Positions 6,683-14,299 are shown, numbered from the stretch's first letter. The stretch: DNA of 20,126 bases from an uncultured Coriobacteriales bacterium (GCA_902464015.1 CABQHM010000059.1:1-20126), one strand, 5' to 3'. A program made the numbers and translations. Notes: a model not told the origin generated them from the letters alone.

Positions 6683-8485
6683 TTATGCGCATTCCGCTGC
6701 GAGGTATTTGCGGTTGCGGCTGGTTGCGGGGGCGGTTGCCAGAACCTCTCCGGCATCGATGAGCTCGCGTACGGCACGTCGTGTGACAGGCAACGATTTT
6801 TCACCTTGCTCGGCAATCTCATGGATGGTGAGCGGCTCAGGGTATCGCTCGCGCAGGATGTCGAGCACCCAACCGTCTTTGGTCATCATGAAGTAACGGC
6901 CCTGCTCGTCAGCTTTTATCTGCGCGTCGGTCTGCTTCTCCTGTTCCTGTATGTACGCCTTGAGATTCTCCTGCCATTCCGCCATGGGGTCGTATCCTGC
7001 CGGATGGAATCCCTTGGCTTTTTCGGCAGCACTTGGTCCAAACCCTGCGGGTGCGAAGCCGTCCTTGTCAATCCACGAAGGCGACCATTCCCCGGTAAAG
7101 GCATAGTCGGGCAGGGAGGTTATGCGCGGTGCGTCTTCGGAGATGCGAATCTCGGGTATCTTGAGCGGCGGATTCTCCGGAAACGTCACGTTGCCCCATC
7201 GGTCGACTTCCGGCGGCCAGATGCTCGGCCGGAAAAGCCGTACGGTAACCTGGTCGGGTGTCACCTTGAAGGACGGTGCGGGAAGTCCCTGGTCGCGCAT
7301 CTTTTTTGTCATGGTGGACACGCCGCGTCCGATGCCTTCGACTCCTGTGCCGATCTCGCTGCTAAGGGGAACGTCTCTCATCATGCGCATGAGTGTTGGG
7401 TTTCGACAGCGTGAGTTGCCGTCAGAGATGTTCAAAAGGTTTTTCCCACCCCACAAGCCTCCTGGGTTGGTAATTTCAACGTAGTCGTAATAGATGTTGA
7501 CCCTGACCGGTCCGCCGCGGAATTGGGGGGAGTACTCACGATGAATTACGGCGTTTGCGATTGCCTCGCGAATGGCGTCCCTGGGTATCTCTGGGATATC
7601 TATGCGGCCGACGCCTTGTACGACGCCACAGTGTCTCAGGTTTCTCATTACAAATGCAACAGCATCGCACACCATGACGGGGAGCGGCCCCTCGCAAATC
7701 AAGCGGTCTATGTAGCGGAGATTGGCTTCAATATCGAATGCGGATCCGGGCCAGGCAATGACGTCTATAGAGCAGGTGGGCAAAAACTGCTGGGGGAATT
7801 GGCCGAGCGCCACAAGCCCACAGAGGGACAACTTTCCGCTCTTTGAGGTGACGCCGAGCCAGTGTAGCTGTTCGTCAATGGTTGAGATTCCTTTGAGTCT
7901 GCTGCCCTTGTTTCGCTCCAGAAATGCTCGAACGAGCTCTCCATCAAGATTCGCCATTGAGGAATCTTCAATTTCCTCACGCTCTGATGCGCTGGGCGTC
8001 ATGAGGTTGACCATCTCGAAGACGTCAGTCGTGCTCATTGTGACATCGTGGTCATCGACGCGATGATAGGCCCCTGTCGGCAGTCCTCGTCCTGTGACGT
8101 AGCAGGGTTTGTTCTGCGGTTTGTTTTCCTCGATTCGAATGGCGACGGCTTGCCTGCCGTCGACTTCAACGCGCGCAAGCTCATATGTGGGCGGATTCGT
8201 GAGACGTGCCCCGTTGGCCGATCCGTCACCGATGCCATCGATGAACTGGGCGATGACTTTGTTCGCATCGAATCCTTCGGGCACGGTGAAGTCCGCGTTT
8301 TCATCTATGCCAAGCAACAGCAGGCCGCCATTGGTGTTTGCGAAGGCCGACACGCTTGCCCACACGCTTCGTCCCAGTTCGTGCTCGCAAGACTTAGCCT
8401 CACAGAGCCCGTCATCGGTACCCTGCTGCCGCATCCTCTCGATGACTGCCATCACTTCTGCCTGCGTTGGTGCTGCGCAGTTCAT
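6683..8485 (-). CDS. AlbA/Schlafen-type ATP-binding regulator (COG2865-like)
   Basis: This is a 600-residue protein. ATG 8485 is chosen because GGAGGT sits 6 nt upstream, although the frame is open further up. The N-terminus has the AlbA_2 (Schlafen AAA_4) pattern: E29-A-K31 and SAFANTNGGLLLLGI (45-60). The middle (about 345-455) has a HATPase_c_4 pattern with REAIANAVIHREYS as the N-box and EIGTGVEGIGRG as the glycine-rich lid. Between about 470 and 540 lies a Pro/Trp-rich stretch that I do not recognise. The last ~55 residues (LTIHEIAEQ...VTRRAVRELIDAGEV) look like a winged helix. Proteins of this build are annotated as putative transcriptional regulators and sit singly or near defence and toxin-antitoxin genes. 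It lies directly beyond the RelE/YefM pair but has its own promoter. Confidence 0.85.
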   Translation of the reverse strand: MNCAAPTQAEVMAVIERMRQQGTDDGLCEAKSCEHELGRSVWASVSAFANTNGGLLLLGIDENADFTVPEGFDANKVIAQFIDGIGDGSANGARLTNPPTYELARVEVDGRQAVAIRIEENKPQNKPCYVTGRGLPTGAYHRVDDHDVTMSTTDVFEMVNLMTPSASEREEIEDSSMANLDGELVRAFLERNKGSRLKGISTIDEQLHWLGVTSKSGKLSLCGLVALGQFPQQFLPTCSIDVIAWPGSAFDIEANLRYIDRLICEGPLPVMVCDAVAFVMRNLRHCGVVQGVGRIDIPEIPRDAIREAIANAVIHREYSPQFRGGPVRVNIYYDYVEITNPGGLWGGKNLLNISDGNSRCRNPTLMRMMRDVPLSSEIGTGVEGIGRGVSTMTKKMRDQGLPAPSFKVTPDQVTVRLFRPSIWPPEVDRWGNVTFPENPPLKIPEIRISEDAPRITSLPDYAFTGEWSPSWIDKDGFAPAGFGPSAAEKAKGFHPAGYDPMAEWQENLKAYIQEQEKQTDAQIKADEQGRYFMMTKDGWVLDILRERYPEPLTIHEIAEQGEKSLPVTRRAVRELIDAGEVLATAPATSRNRKYLAAECA

Positions 8486-8519
8486 TTTGACCTCCAAACA
8501 CACGCCGGTGCATGCGCTC

Positions 8520-8548
8520 AGAATACCATGAATGTAAGTGATTGTCAC
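8520..8548 (-). promoter_or_regulatory. Sigma70-type promoter of the AlbA-type gene with overlapping dyads
   Basis: On the minus strand, -35 GTGACA (8548-8543), a 17-bp spacer and -10 TATTCT (8525-8520) give a start point about 28 nt before the ATG. Several dyads overlap the -35: AGTGA-ttg-TCACT, TGTCA-c-TGACA and GTCAC-(9)-GTGAC, all within about 8536-8562. They suggest a regulator site, perhaps autoregulation. Confidence 0.6.
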
Positions 8549-8574
8549 TGACAGTATGTGACCTCTAGTCGTCT

Positions 8575-8623
8575 CTCGAATTCGACGAAACGCACCCCCG
8601 CCAAGGGAAGCGTGGTTCGTGCG
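8575..8623. repeat. Partial short hairpin unit preceding element A
   Basis: This matches the 3' half of the 98-100-bp units at 10313-10510: CGACGAAACGC, then GCCAAGGGAAGCG, then TGGTTCGTGC. The 5' half is absent. It runs straight into the 5' arm of structured element A, the same arrangement as at 10411-10515. Confidence 0.7.
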
Positions 8624-8754
8624 GGGCGGGGCGCTCCCAAAGCGCGGCCTCCGCAGTGAAGACAAAGAAAGAGGCATAAGCGCGAAGCGCCCATGCCTCG
8701 GGTTTCTGCAGTCTTCGGTACGAGGATACGCCGCGCGTCGGGAGCGCCCCGCCC
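8624..8754. repeat. Structured interspersed element, copy A (candidate ncRNA or ssDNA-folding element)
   Basis: The element folds into a single long arm. P1 8624-8638/8740-8754 (15 bp, perfect). P2 GCGCGGC 8642-8648/8730-8736, continued by CTC 8649-8651/GAG 8722-8724 past a 5-nt bulge. P3 GAAGAC 8658-8663/8711-8716. P3a AGAAA 8666-8670/TTTCT 8703-8707. P4 GAGGCAT 8671-8677/8693-8699. P5 GCGC 8680-8683/8687-8690 with a GAA triloop. The loop CGCAGT opposite GGTAC is the same in all copies. It sits between the toxin stop (8925, minus) and the AlbA-type promoter. No T-run follows on either strand, so it is not a standard terminator. Confidence 0.85.
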
Positions 8755-8924
8755 TCGGTCCTCATTGAGGATGGCCCGACCCACGAGGTAACGTACGGAG
8801 CAAGCTTCTTGCGCTTCCGGTTATCTTGTTGGTTTTGCATCGGGAACTACCGCCCGTAATGCTGCTGGTATGTACGGGATGTTGGGTTTCGAGTGGGCCG
8901 GCAGCAATTTATTCGTCCTGGTCC

Positions 8925-9245
8925 TTAGAGCATCTTAGCCCAGTCACGGGGTCCATAGAGCAGGCGTTCAACCACTACGGTATGGGTGCCTCGATCGGTC
9001 GTATAGAAAAGCATGAACTTTCCTACGGGAATCCATCGGTAGCCGCGCTTGGCGAGGTCGAAGTCGCTTACGAGCGGCCTGCCTTCGGGGAATGTAGACA
9101 AGTCGTCAACGGCTTCCTCGAATGTGTCGATGAACGTCTTCGCGGCTTTGGTGGAAAGCAGGGTGTCGCGCATGTATGCCACGGCTTCGCGTAAGTCTTG
9201 ATAGGCCGTTTCGGTGACGAGGACATTCCATTCGGATGCTGGCAT
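8925..9245 (-). CDS. RelE/ParE-family toxin
   Basis: This is a 106-residue protein. It has the RelE/ParE fold pattern: WNVLVTETAYQDLREAVAYMRDTL at the N-terminus, a central helix ending in DLSTFPEGRPLV, then GYRWIPVGKFMLFYTTDRGTHTVVVERLLYGPRDW with the usual strand-rich C-terminus and conserved R/Y residues. Family members are either ribosome-dependent mRNA endonucleases (RelE) or gyrase poisons (ParE); the sequence does not decide which. Its ATG shares one base with the antitoxin stop (TAATG at 9247-9243), so translation is coupled. Copy A of the structured element lies about 170 bp downstream. Confidence 0.88.
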   Translation of the reverse strand: MPASEWNVLVTETAYQDLREAVAYMRDTLLSTKAAKTFIDTFEEAVDDLSTFPEGRPLVSDFDLAKRGYRWIPVGKFMLFYTTDRGTHTVVVERLLYGPRDWAKML

Positions 9246-9502
9246 TAGAACTCCTCGCGCAGCTTTCGAATGGCTTCGGCTGCCGGCATCGTCCTTCCCG
9301 CTTCAACATCGGCATGTCCGCGTTCGAGCTCCTGAACGAGTTGGGCGCGCCGCGCAAGTGCCTCGTAGGCCTCGATGCTCATAACGGCAAGGTCACCGTC
9401 GCCGTTGCGCGTCACGAAAACAGGCGACATCTGTTCATGGCAGGTTCGCGACACCTCGTTGTACTCATTGCGCAACTTTGTGCTCGATATGATGCTTGGC
9501 AT
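9245..9502 (-). CDS. Phd/YefM-family antitoxin
   Basis: This is an 85-residue protein. The N-terminal half has the Phd/YefM DNA-binding pattern (STKLRNEYNEVSRTCHEQMSPVFVTRNGDGDLAVMSIEAYEAL). The C-terminal ~35 residues are charged and helical, expected to wrap and neutralise the toxin. The start ATG 9502 has GGGAGG a few bases upstream. Such antitoxins repress their own operon alone and more strongly with toxin (family knowledge); dyads in the upstream region fit this. It is the first gene of a two-gene operon with a one-base overlap. Confidence 0.9.
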   Translation of the reverse strand: MPSIISSTKLRNEYNEVSRTCHEQMSPVFVTRNGDGDLAVMSIEAYEALARRAQLVQELERGHADVEAGRTMPAAEAIRKLREEF

Positions 9503-9519
9503 ATGCCCTCCCTTGAAGA

Positions 9520-9552
9520 AATCTAAAGAGATTCTAACAGAATATCGTTAGA
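9520..9552 (-). promoter_or_regulatory. Toxin-antitoxin operator/promoter
   Basis: Two perfect dyads lie just upstream of the antitoxin start: AATCT-aaag-AGATT (9520-9533) and TCTAAC-(8)-GTTAGA (9533-9552). A minus-strand TAGAAT (-10-like, 9537-9532) lies between them. Adjacent short palindromes over the promoter are typical Phd/YefM operators. No good -35 was found. Confidence 0.5.
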
Positions 9553-9564
9553 CCTGCAGTGTGT

Positions 9565-9652
9565 CCCCGCCTCGCGTCCCTTGGATATCCCCCGAACGCA
9601 ACAAAACGTTTATCACCAAGGGAAGCGGGACTCGTGCGGGTGGGGCGCTTCC
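9565..9652. repeat. Solo short hairpin unit
   Basis: This is a diverged copy of the 98-100-bp unit at 10313-10510: CCTCGCG, CCTTGGATATC, CCCGAACGCAACAAAACG and AAGGGAAGCG in the same order. Its ends can pair (CCCCGCC 9565-9571 with GGTGGGG 9639-9645, one G-T wobble). No long element follows. It lies between the antitoxin promoter and the 3' end of the alkyltransferase gene. Confidence 0.7.
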
Positions 9653-9675
9653 GAACAGGCAGAGTTGGCCGTGCA

Positions 9676-10239
9676 CTACGCGAGCCAGTCGGAGGGATTG
9701 ATGGCTGTGCCGCGCTTTGGACGGTAGAGCGACGACATGTCGACGCCTTCATGCTCAAGCAGCTTCACTTTCATGTCAATGCCGCCGCCGAAGCCCGTAA
9801 GGCTTCCGTTGGAGCCGACCACACGATGGCAGGGAGCGATGACGCAGAGCGGGTTGCGGCCGACTGCGCCGCCGACGGCCCGCGCCGACTGGCGTTTGCC
9901 CGTCTGTGCTTCGATGCGCTTGGCAATGGCCCCGTACGTGGTCGTCTGCCCATAGGGTATGTCGAGCATGCTCTCACGTACAAGGAGTTGGAAGGGGGTG
10001 GCCTGTGCCGAAAGAGGCAGCTCTCGTGGGTTGGGCTTCTCGCCTGCAAAGTAACGGTCGAGCCAATCTCGTGCCTGGGCAAAAACAGGCAGGTCGTCTC
10101 GCTGCGCCATGCTGCCTTTAACGCCATAGCCAAAATAGCGGTCGTTTTCGAACCAACACCCCACAATCGCTTCGCCGTCGCTTGCAATGGTAAGCGGGCC
10201 AATGAGGTCAGATTGGTACTGCGTGCAGTAGACCGTCAT
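9676..10239 (-). CDS. ogt: Methylated-DNA--protein-cysteine methyltransferase
   Basis: This 187-residue protein is full length for the Ogt/AdaB type. It repairs O6-alkylguanine by moving the alkyl group irreversibly to its own cysteine. The active-site PCHRV is at 136-140 (C137 is the acceptor). Upstream, SARAVGGAVGRNP (118-130) holds the arginine that fills the DNA gap, and TTTYGAIAKRI (99-109) is the DNA-binding helix; GSLTGFGGG follows the active site. The N-terminal ~75 residues form the variable domain. ATG 10239 is chosen because AAGGGA lies about 6 nt upstream and homology begins there; the frame is open further up into repeats. It is flanked on both sides by hairpin repeats and appears to be a single-gene unit. 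Confidence 0.93.
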   Translation of the reverse strand: MTVYCTQYQSDLIGPLTIASDGEAIVGCWFENDRYFGYGVKGSMAQRDDLPVFAQARDWLDRYFAGEKPNPRELPLSAQATPFQLLVRESMLDIPYGQTTTYGAIAKRIEAQTGKRQSARAVGGAVGRNPLCVIAPCHRVVGSNGSLTGFGGGIDMKVKLLEHEGVDMSSLYRPKRGTAINPSDWLA

Positions 10240-10312
10240 GTCAAATCCCTTCCGTGCATGAGCTATGAGCTTACGCCCGCTTCCACTTAAGCGAATCATG
10301 CACCGCAAGCCC

Positions 10313-10410
10313 CTCCCAGAGCGCGACCCCGCCTCGCGGCCCTTGGATATCATCCGAACCCAACGAAACGTTTTCCGCCAAGGGAAGCGTGGTTCGTGCG
10401 GGGCGGGGCG
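10313..10410. repeat. Short hairpin unit, tandem copy 1
   Basis: This 98-bp unit begins CTCCCAGAGCGCG and is repeated at once by 10411-10510. Internal pairings include ACGTTTTCC with GGGAAGCGT (with wobbles) and CGAACC with GGTTCG. GAGCG...CCCCGCC near the left end can pair with GGCGGGGCGCTC at the right end. It lies upstream of the ogt gene. Confidence 0.8.
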
Positions 10411-10510
10411 CTCCCAGAGCGCGCCCCCACCTCGCGATCTTTAGATACCCCCCGAACCCAACGAAACGCTTTTCGCCATGGGAAGCGTGGTTCGTGCGGG
10501 GCGGGTGATT
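10411..10510. repeat. Short hairpin unit, tandem copy 2
   Basis: This 100-bp unit again begins CTCCCAGAGCGCG. It differs from copy 1 at scattered sites, several of them inside stems (ACGCTTTTC instead of ACGTTTTCC, opposite GGGAAGCGT). Its right end overlaps the 5' P1 arm of structured element B. Confidence 0.8.
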
Positions 10511-10634
10511 CTCCCAGAGCGCGGCCTCCGCAGTGAAGACAAAGAAAGAGGCATAAGCGCGAAGCGCCCATGCCTCGGGTTTCTGCAGTCTTCGGTACGA
10601 GGATACGCCGCGCGTCGGGAGAATCACCCGCCCC
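10498..10634. repeat. Structured interspersed element, copy B
   Basis: The interior is the same as copy A apart from one base near P2 (AGAGCGC versus AAAGCGC), but the outer helix P1 is different: 10498-10515 pairs with 10617-10634 over 18 bp without mismatch. TGATT on the left is matched by AATCA on the right, where copy A has GCG/CGC. It ends 14 bp downstream (minus sense) of the hydratase stop codon. Confidence 0.85.
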
Positions 10635-10648
10635 CTCGGCGCACAACC

Positions 10649-12973
10649 CTACTTCCCTGCCTTCTCCCTGTTGTAGTTGATGAGGCACCCCGCCAGCACA
10701 ATCTGCCTCTCCTCAGGCGTCATGTCCGCCACGTAGAGCGAGATCTTCTCGACGCGCCCCGTCGCGGCGCGCACCACCCAGCAGGAGATGTCAGCGAGCT
10801 CGTTGTTCTCAAGCGCGGCCCTGATGCCTGGCACGTAGAGCCAGTCGCCCACCTCGAAGGTGGGGTCGCCGGCCAGCTGGAACGGCACCATGCCCCAGTT
10901 CATGACGTTGGAGCGATAGCGCTTCGTGGCGAACTCGCGCACGACGTTTGCCAGGCCGCCGATGACGCGCTGGCAGCTCGCCGCCTGCTCGCGTGCGCTG
11001 CCGTCTCCGGGCTTCACCGCGTAGATCATGCTGCCGATCTCGACCTCGCCGGCCTGCGGCACGCGACCCTCGAGCTCAGGGCAGCCGCGCAGCGCGGCGA
11101 AGGCCTGCGCCACCTCGGGCGCGACCTTGGAGGGGTCGCCGCCGGCAAGGCGTGCCTTCTCCCAGGTGTCCACCGTCTTGGAGCGGCCCACGTAGCCCGG
11201 GTCGCGCCTGGAGAGCGTGAACTCGGCCAGGCCCAGGGGGTTCGAGCGGTACGAGCTCGTCTCGCCGGAGGGGATGAGCTCGTCGGTGGTGGTCACGGCG
11301 TCCATGATCTTGGAGCACACGCGCACGAGGATGTTGTCGGCCAGGGGCTCCATGGCGGGCCAGTCCTTGATGTTGGGGCCGTACACCAGCTCGCTTTGCG
11401 TCTGGGCGTGACTGAACCCCTGGTAGACACGTGCGTCGTAGGAGGTGCGGTCGAAGGTGTAGGCGGGATGCTCGTCCCAGGTCTCCTCGGGCAGGTCGGT
11501 GGCGGCCGTCAGCACGCCGCCCGCGGCGGCCGTGGCGGCGATGGAGCGCGCGTCCATGAGGGCGACAGCAGCGAGCTGGCCGGCGCCGGGCTTGGAGCCC
11601 TCGCGGTTGGGGAAGTTGCGCGTGGTGTGGCGCACGGAAAGGCCGTCGTTGCGGGGCGTGTCGCCGGCGCCGAAGCACGGGCCGCAGAACGCCGTGCGCC
11701 AGATGGCGCCTGCCGCCATGAGGTCGAGTGCGGCTCCCAGGCGCGTGAGCTCCATGCACACGGGCTGCGAGGAGGGGTACACCGAGAGCGTGAAGTCGCC
11801 GTTGCCGCAGTTCTTGCCCTTGAGGGCGCGCGCGGCGTTCAGGACGCTGCCGAAGTTGCCGCCGGCGCAGCCTGCGATGACGCCCTGCTGCACGTGCAGC
11901 TTGCCGTCCTTCACCTTGTCGAGCAGGTGCAGCGTCGCCCTGCCGTCGCCCACCTGCTCGGCCGAGGCCTCGACCTCGTGCAGGATGTCCTCGAGGTTGG
12001 CGTTGAGCTCGTCGATCGTGTGGACGCGCGAGGGGTGGAAGGGCAGGGCGATCATGGGGTGCACCTGGGAGAGGTCCACGCGCACGCAGCCCTCGTAGTA
12101 GGCGACCTCGCCGGGGCGAAGCTCGCGGTAGTCGGCCTCGCGGCCGTGCGCGCCCAGGAACTCGCGCGTCTTGTCGTCGGTCACCCAGATGGAAGACAGG
12201 CAGGTGGTCTCGGTCGTCATGACGTCGACCCCGTTGCGGAAGTCGCAGTCCATGCTCGCCACGCCCGGGCCCACGAACTCCATGACCTTGTTCTTCACGT
12301 AGCCGCGGCCGAAGACCGCGCCGATGATGGCCAGCGCGATGTCCTGCGGGCCCACGCCGGGCACGGGCGCGCCTTCCAGGTAGACGCACACGACCTCGGG
12401 GCGCTTGACGTCGTAGGTGTCGCGCAGCAGCTGCTTGACAAGCTCGCCGCCGCCCTCGCCGATTGCCATGGTGCCCAAGGCGCCGTAGCGGGTGTGCGAG
12501 TCGGATCCTAGGATCATCTTGCCGCAGCCGGCCATCGTCTCGCGCATGTACTGGTGGATGACGGCGATGTGGGCGGGCACGTAGATGCCGCCGTACTTCT
12601 TGGCGGCGGAGAGGCCGAAGGCATGGTCGTCCTCGTTGATGGTGCCGCCCACGGCGCAAAGCGAGTTGTGGCAGTTCGTGAGCACATAGGGGATGGGGAA
12701 CTCGGTGAGGCCCGAGGCGCGCGCCGTCTGGATGATGCCCACGAAGGTGATGTCGTGGCTGGCCATGGCGTCGAAGCGCAGCTTAAGGTGCTCCATGTCG
12801 GGTGCGGTGTTGTGCGCCGCCATGATGGAGTACGCCATCGTCTGCGTGCGTGCCTCCTGGGCGTCGAGCGCGCGTCCCGTCTGCTCGCTGAAGGCCTGCG
12901 CCTCGTCTGCTGCTACAAGCGTGCGTCCGTCGACAAGAAACGCGCCGCCTTCGAAAAGCTCAACTGCCGCCAT
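10649..12973 (-). CDS. Aconitase-superfamily hydratase (YbhJ-like)
   Basis: This is a 774-residue protein. ATG 12973 has GGGGAGG 7 nt upstream. Aconitase landmarks are present: SDSHT (157-161), the three cluster cysteines C369 (AGCAGG) and C430/C433 (CGPC) with spacing close to that of aconitase, TRNFPNREG (451-459) and the C-terminal swivel domain with YRSNVMNWGMVPF. It lacks the standard GSCTNS form around the first cysteine. The length and these variants fit the hydratase subgroup that includes E. coli YbhJ, whose substrate is not settled. A role as the main TCA aconitase is possible but not supported by context. A minus-strand GATAAT (13034-13029) upstream suggests its own promoter, 141 bp below the PatB-like gene. 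Confidence 0.85.
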   Translation of the reverse strand: MAAVELFEGGAFLVDGRTLVAADEAQAFSEQTGRALDAQEARTQTMAYSIMAAHNTAPDMEHLKLRFDAMASHDITFVGIIQTARASGLTEFPIPYVLTNCHNSLCAVGGTINEDDHAFGLSAAKKYGGIYVPAHIAVIHQYMRETMAGCGKMILGSDSHTRYGALGTMAIGEGGGELVKQLLRDTYDVKRPEVVCVYLEGAPVPGVGPQDIALAIIGAVFGRGYVKNKVMEFVGPGVASMDCDFRNGVDVMTTETTCLSSIWVTDDKTREFLGAHGREADYRELRPGEVAYYEGCVRVDLSQVHPMIALPFHPSRVHTIDELNANLEDILHEVEASAEQVGDGRATLHLLDKVKDGKLHVQQGVIAGCAGGNFGSVLNAARALKGKNCGNGDFTLSVYPSSQPVCMELTRLGAALDLMAAGAIWRTAFCGPCFGAGDTPRNDGLSVRHTTRNFPNREGSKPGAGQLAAVALMDARSIAATAAAGGVLTAATDLPEETWDEHPAYTFDRTSYDARVYQGFSHAQTQSELVYGPNIKDWPAMEPLADNILVRVCSKIMDAVTTTDELIPSGETSSYRSNPLGLAEFTLSRRDPGYVGRSKTVDTWEKARLAGGDPSKVAPEVAQAFAALRGCPELEGRVPQAGEVEIGSMIYAVKPGDGSAREQAASCQRVIGGLANVVREFATKRYRSNVMNWGMVPFQLAGDPTFEVGDWLYVPGIRAALENNELADISCWVVRAATGRVEKISLYVADMTPEERQIVLAGCLINYNREKAGK

Positions 12974-13114
12974 CGGCTATCCTCCCCATACCTTGTGCGG
13001 GTCGATCCCGCACCGTTTGACGCAAGTCATTATCATGTGCCTTTTGAACAGGCATGTTTCGGACACGCAAATCGCCCAGATGCAGACGGGTTGCGTGCAG
13101 TCCGTGCCGCTCGG

Positions 13115-14299
13115 CTAGCGAGAAAGCCCGTTCGCGGCCGCCTCGAGCCGCTCGAGCGCCTCTTTCACCACACTGCGCGGGCATGCCACGTTCAGGCGGA
13201 TGAAGCCCTCGCCCTCCTTGCCGAAGATGGAACCCATGTCGAGCCACAGGCGCGCGTCGTGCTGGATGAAGCGCGTGAGCTCCTCGTCGGTCAGGCCCAG
13301 GCCGCGGCAGTCCACCCACAGCAGGTAGGTGCTCTCGGGCTCGGTGAACTTGAGGGTGGGAATGCGCTGGGCGATGAAGTCGCGCACGAGGGCGATGTTG
13401 CCCTCGAGGTAGTCTTTGAGCTGGTCAAGCCACTCGTCGCCCTGGGTGAAGCATGCCTGCGCCGCCGTCAGGCCAAAGCAGCTTGGCTCGTCGTAGCCCG
13501 TGGCGCACACCTCGTCGGCGAAGCGCCGGCGCAGCTCGGGGTTGGGGATGAGAATGTTGGAGAGCTGCAGGCCCGCCAGGTTGAACGTCTTGGAGGGCGC
13601 GGTGCACACCACGCAGTTCTGCGCGAACGCCTCGCCCAGGCTCGCGTAGCACACGTGCGGGTGGCCTGGCCGGTCGAAGTCGGCGTGGATCTCGTCGGCC
13701 ACCACGAGTACGCCCGCCTCTTGGCAGATCTGGCCCATACGGCGCAGCTCGTCTTCGGTCCAGGCGCGGCCCACGGGGTTGTGCGGGTTGCTCATGATGA
13801 AGAGGGCGGGGCGCTCCTCGCGCACCACACGCTCGAACACGTCGAAGTCGATGCTGTAGGAGCCGTCATCGTTGCAGGTAAGGGGGGCGTTTGCGACGCG
13901 ACGGCCGTTTTGGACGATGGTGTTGGCGAAGGGGTAGTACACGGGCGGCTGGATGAGCACGGTGTCGCCTTCGCGCGTGAAGCAGCGCACGGCCATGGAG
14001 AGGGCGAAGCACACGCCCGGCGTGATGACGACCCACTCCTCGCGGGGGCGGAAGCCGTGACGGCGGCCGAACCAGTCGCACATGGCGGCGTAGTAGCTCT
14101 CAGGCGTCTGCGTGTAGCCGAAGATGCCCTCCTGCGCGCGTGCCACCAGGGCGTCGATGGCAGGCTGGGGGCAACGGAAGTCCATGTCGGCCACCCACAT
14201 CGAGATCTCGTCGGGGGAGTGTCCCGCCTTCTCGGCGCCGTCCCACTTGCAGCAGTTCGTGCCACGCCTGTCAATGACCTCGTCGAAGTTGTACTGCAT
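13115..14299 (-). CDS. MalY/PatB-type PLP-dependent C-S lyase / aminotransferase
   Basis: This is a 394-residue protein. ATG 14299 is chosen (GGGAG about 9 nt upstream); a TTG at 14323 is in frame but poorly placed. It belongs to the class I/II fold type I family: SNPHNPVGR (170-178), VADEIHAD (200-207, D202 pairs with the PLP nitrogen) and the Schiff-base lysine K237 in APSKTFNLAGLQLSN. The N-terminal FDEVIDRRGTNCCKWD and WVADMDF are characteristic of the MalY/PatB branch, which cleaves cystathionine or cysteine to release sulfur. The true substrate may be any beta-C-S compound. The acidic unknown protein lies upstream on the same strand across a 121-bp gap holding a large hairpin. Confidence 0.9.
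   Translation of the reverse strand: MQYNFDEVIDRRGTNCCKWDGAEKAGHSPDEISMWVADMDFRCPQPAIDALVARAQEGIFGYTQTPESYYAAMCDWFGRRHGFRPREEWVVITPGVCFALSMAVRCFTREGDTVLIQPPVYYPFANTIVQNGRRVANAPLTCNDDGSYSIDFDVFERVVREERPALFIMSNPHNPVGRAWTEDELRRMGQICQEAGVLVVADEIHADFDRPGHPHVCYASLGEAFAQNCVVCTAPSKTFNLAGLQLSNILIPNPELRRRFADEVCATGYDEPSCFGLTAAQACFTQGDEWLDQLKDYLEGNIALVRDFIAQRIPTLKFTEPESTYLLWVDCRGLGLTDEELTRFIQHDARLWLDMGSIFGKEGEGFIRLNVACPRSVVKEALERLEAAANGLSR

Noticed and set aside
8624..8754. Element A as a simple rho-independent terminator
   Set aside because: It is about 130 nt with several internal loops, invariant unpaired bases and no T-run on either strand.
8545..8840. Minus-strand open frames of 79-91 codons through structured element A
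   Set aside because: They simply translate the repeat; similar peptides arise from copies B and C only because the DNA element is repeated, and the compensatory stem changes do not preserve the protein.
10313..10634. CRISPR array at the tandem repeats
   Set aside because: The units are about 98-100 bp with no short uniform repeats or unique spacers, and no cas genes are present.
10271..10688. Minus-strand open frames through the repeat cluster and into the hydratase 3' end
   Set aside because: They have no ribosome site or family resemblance, and are explained by GC-rich repeats.
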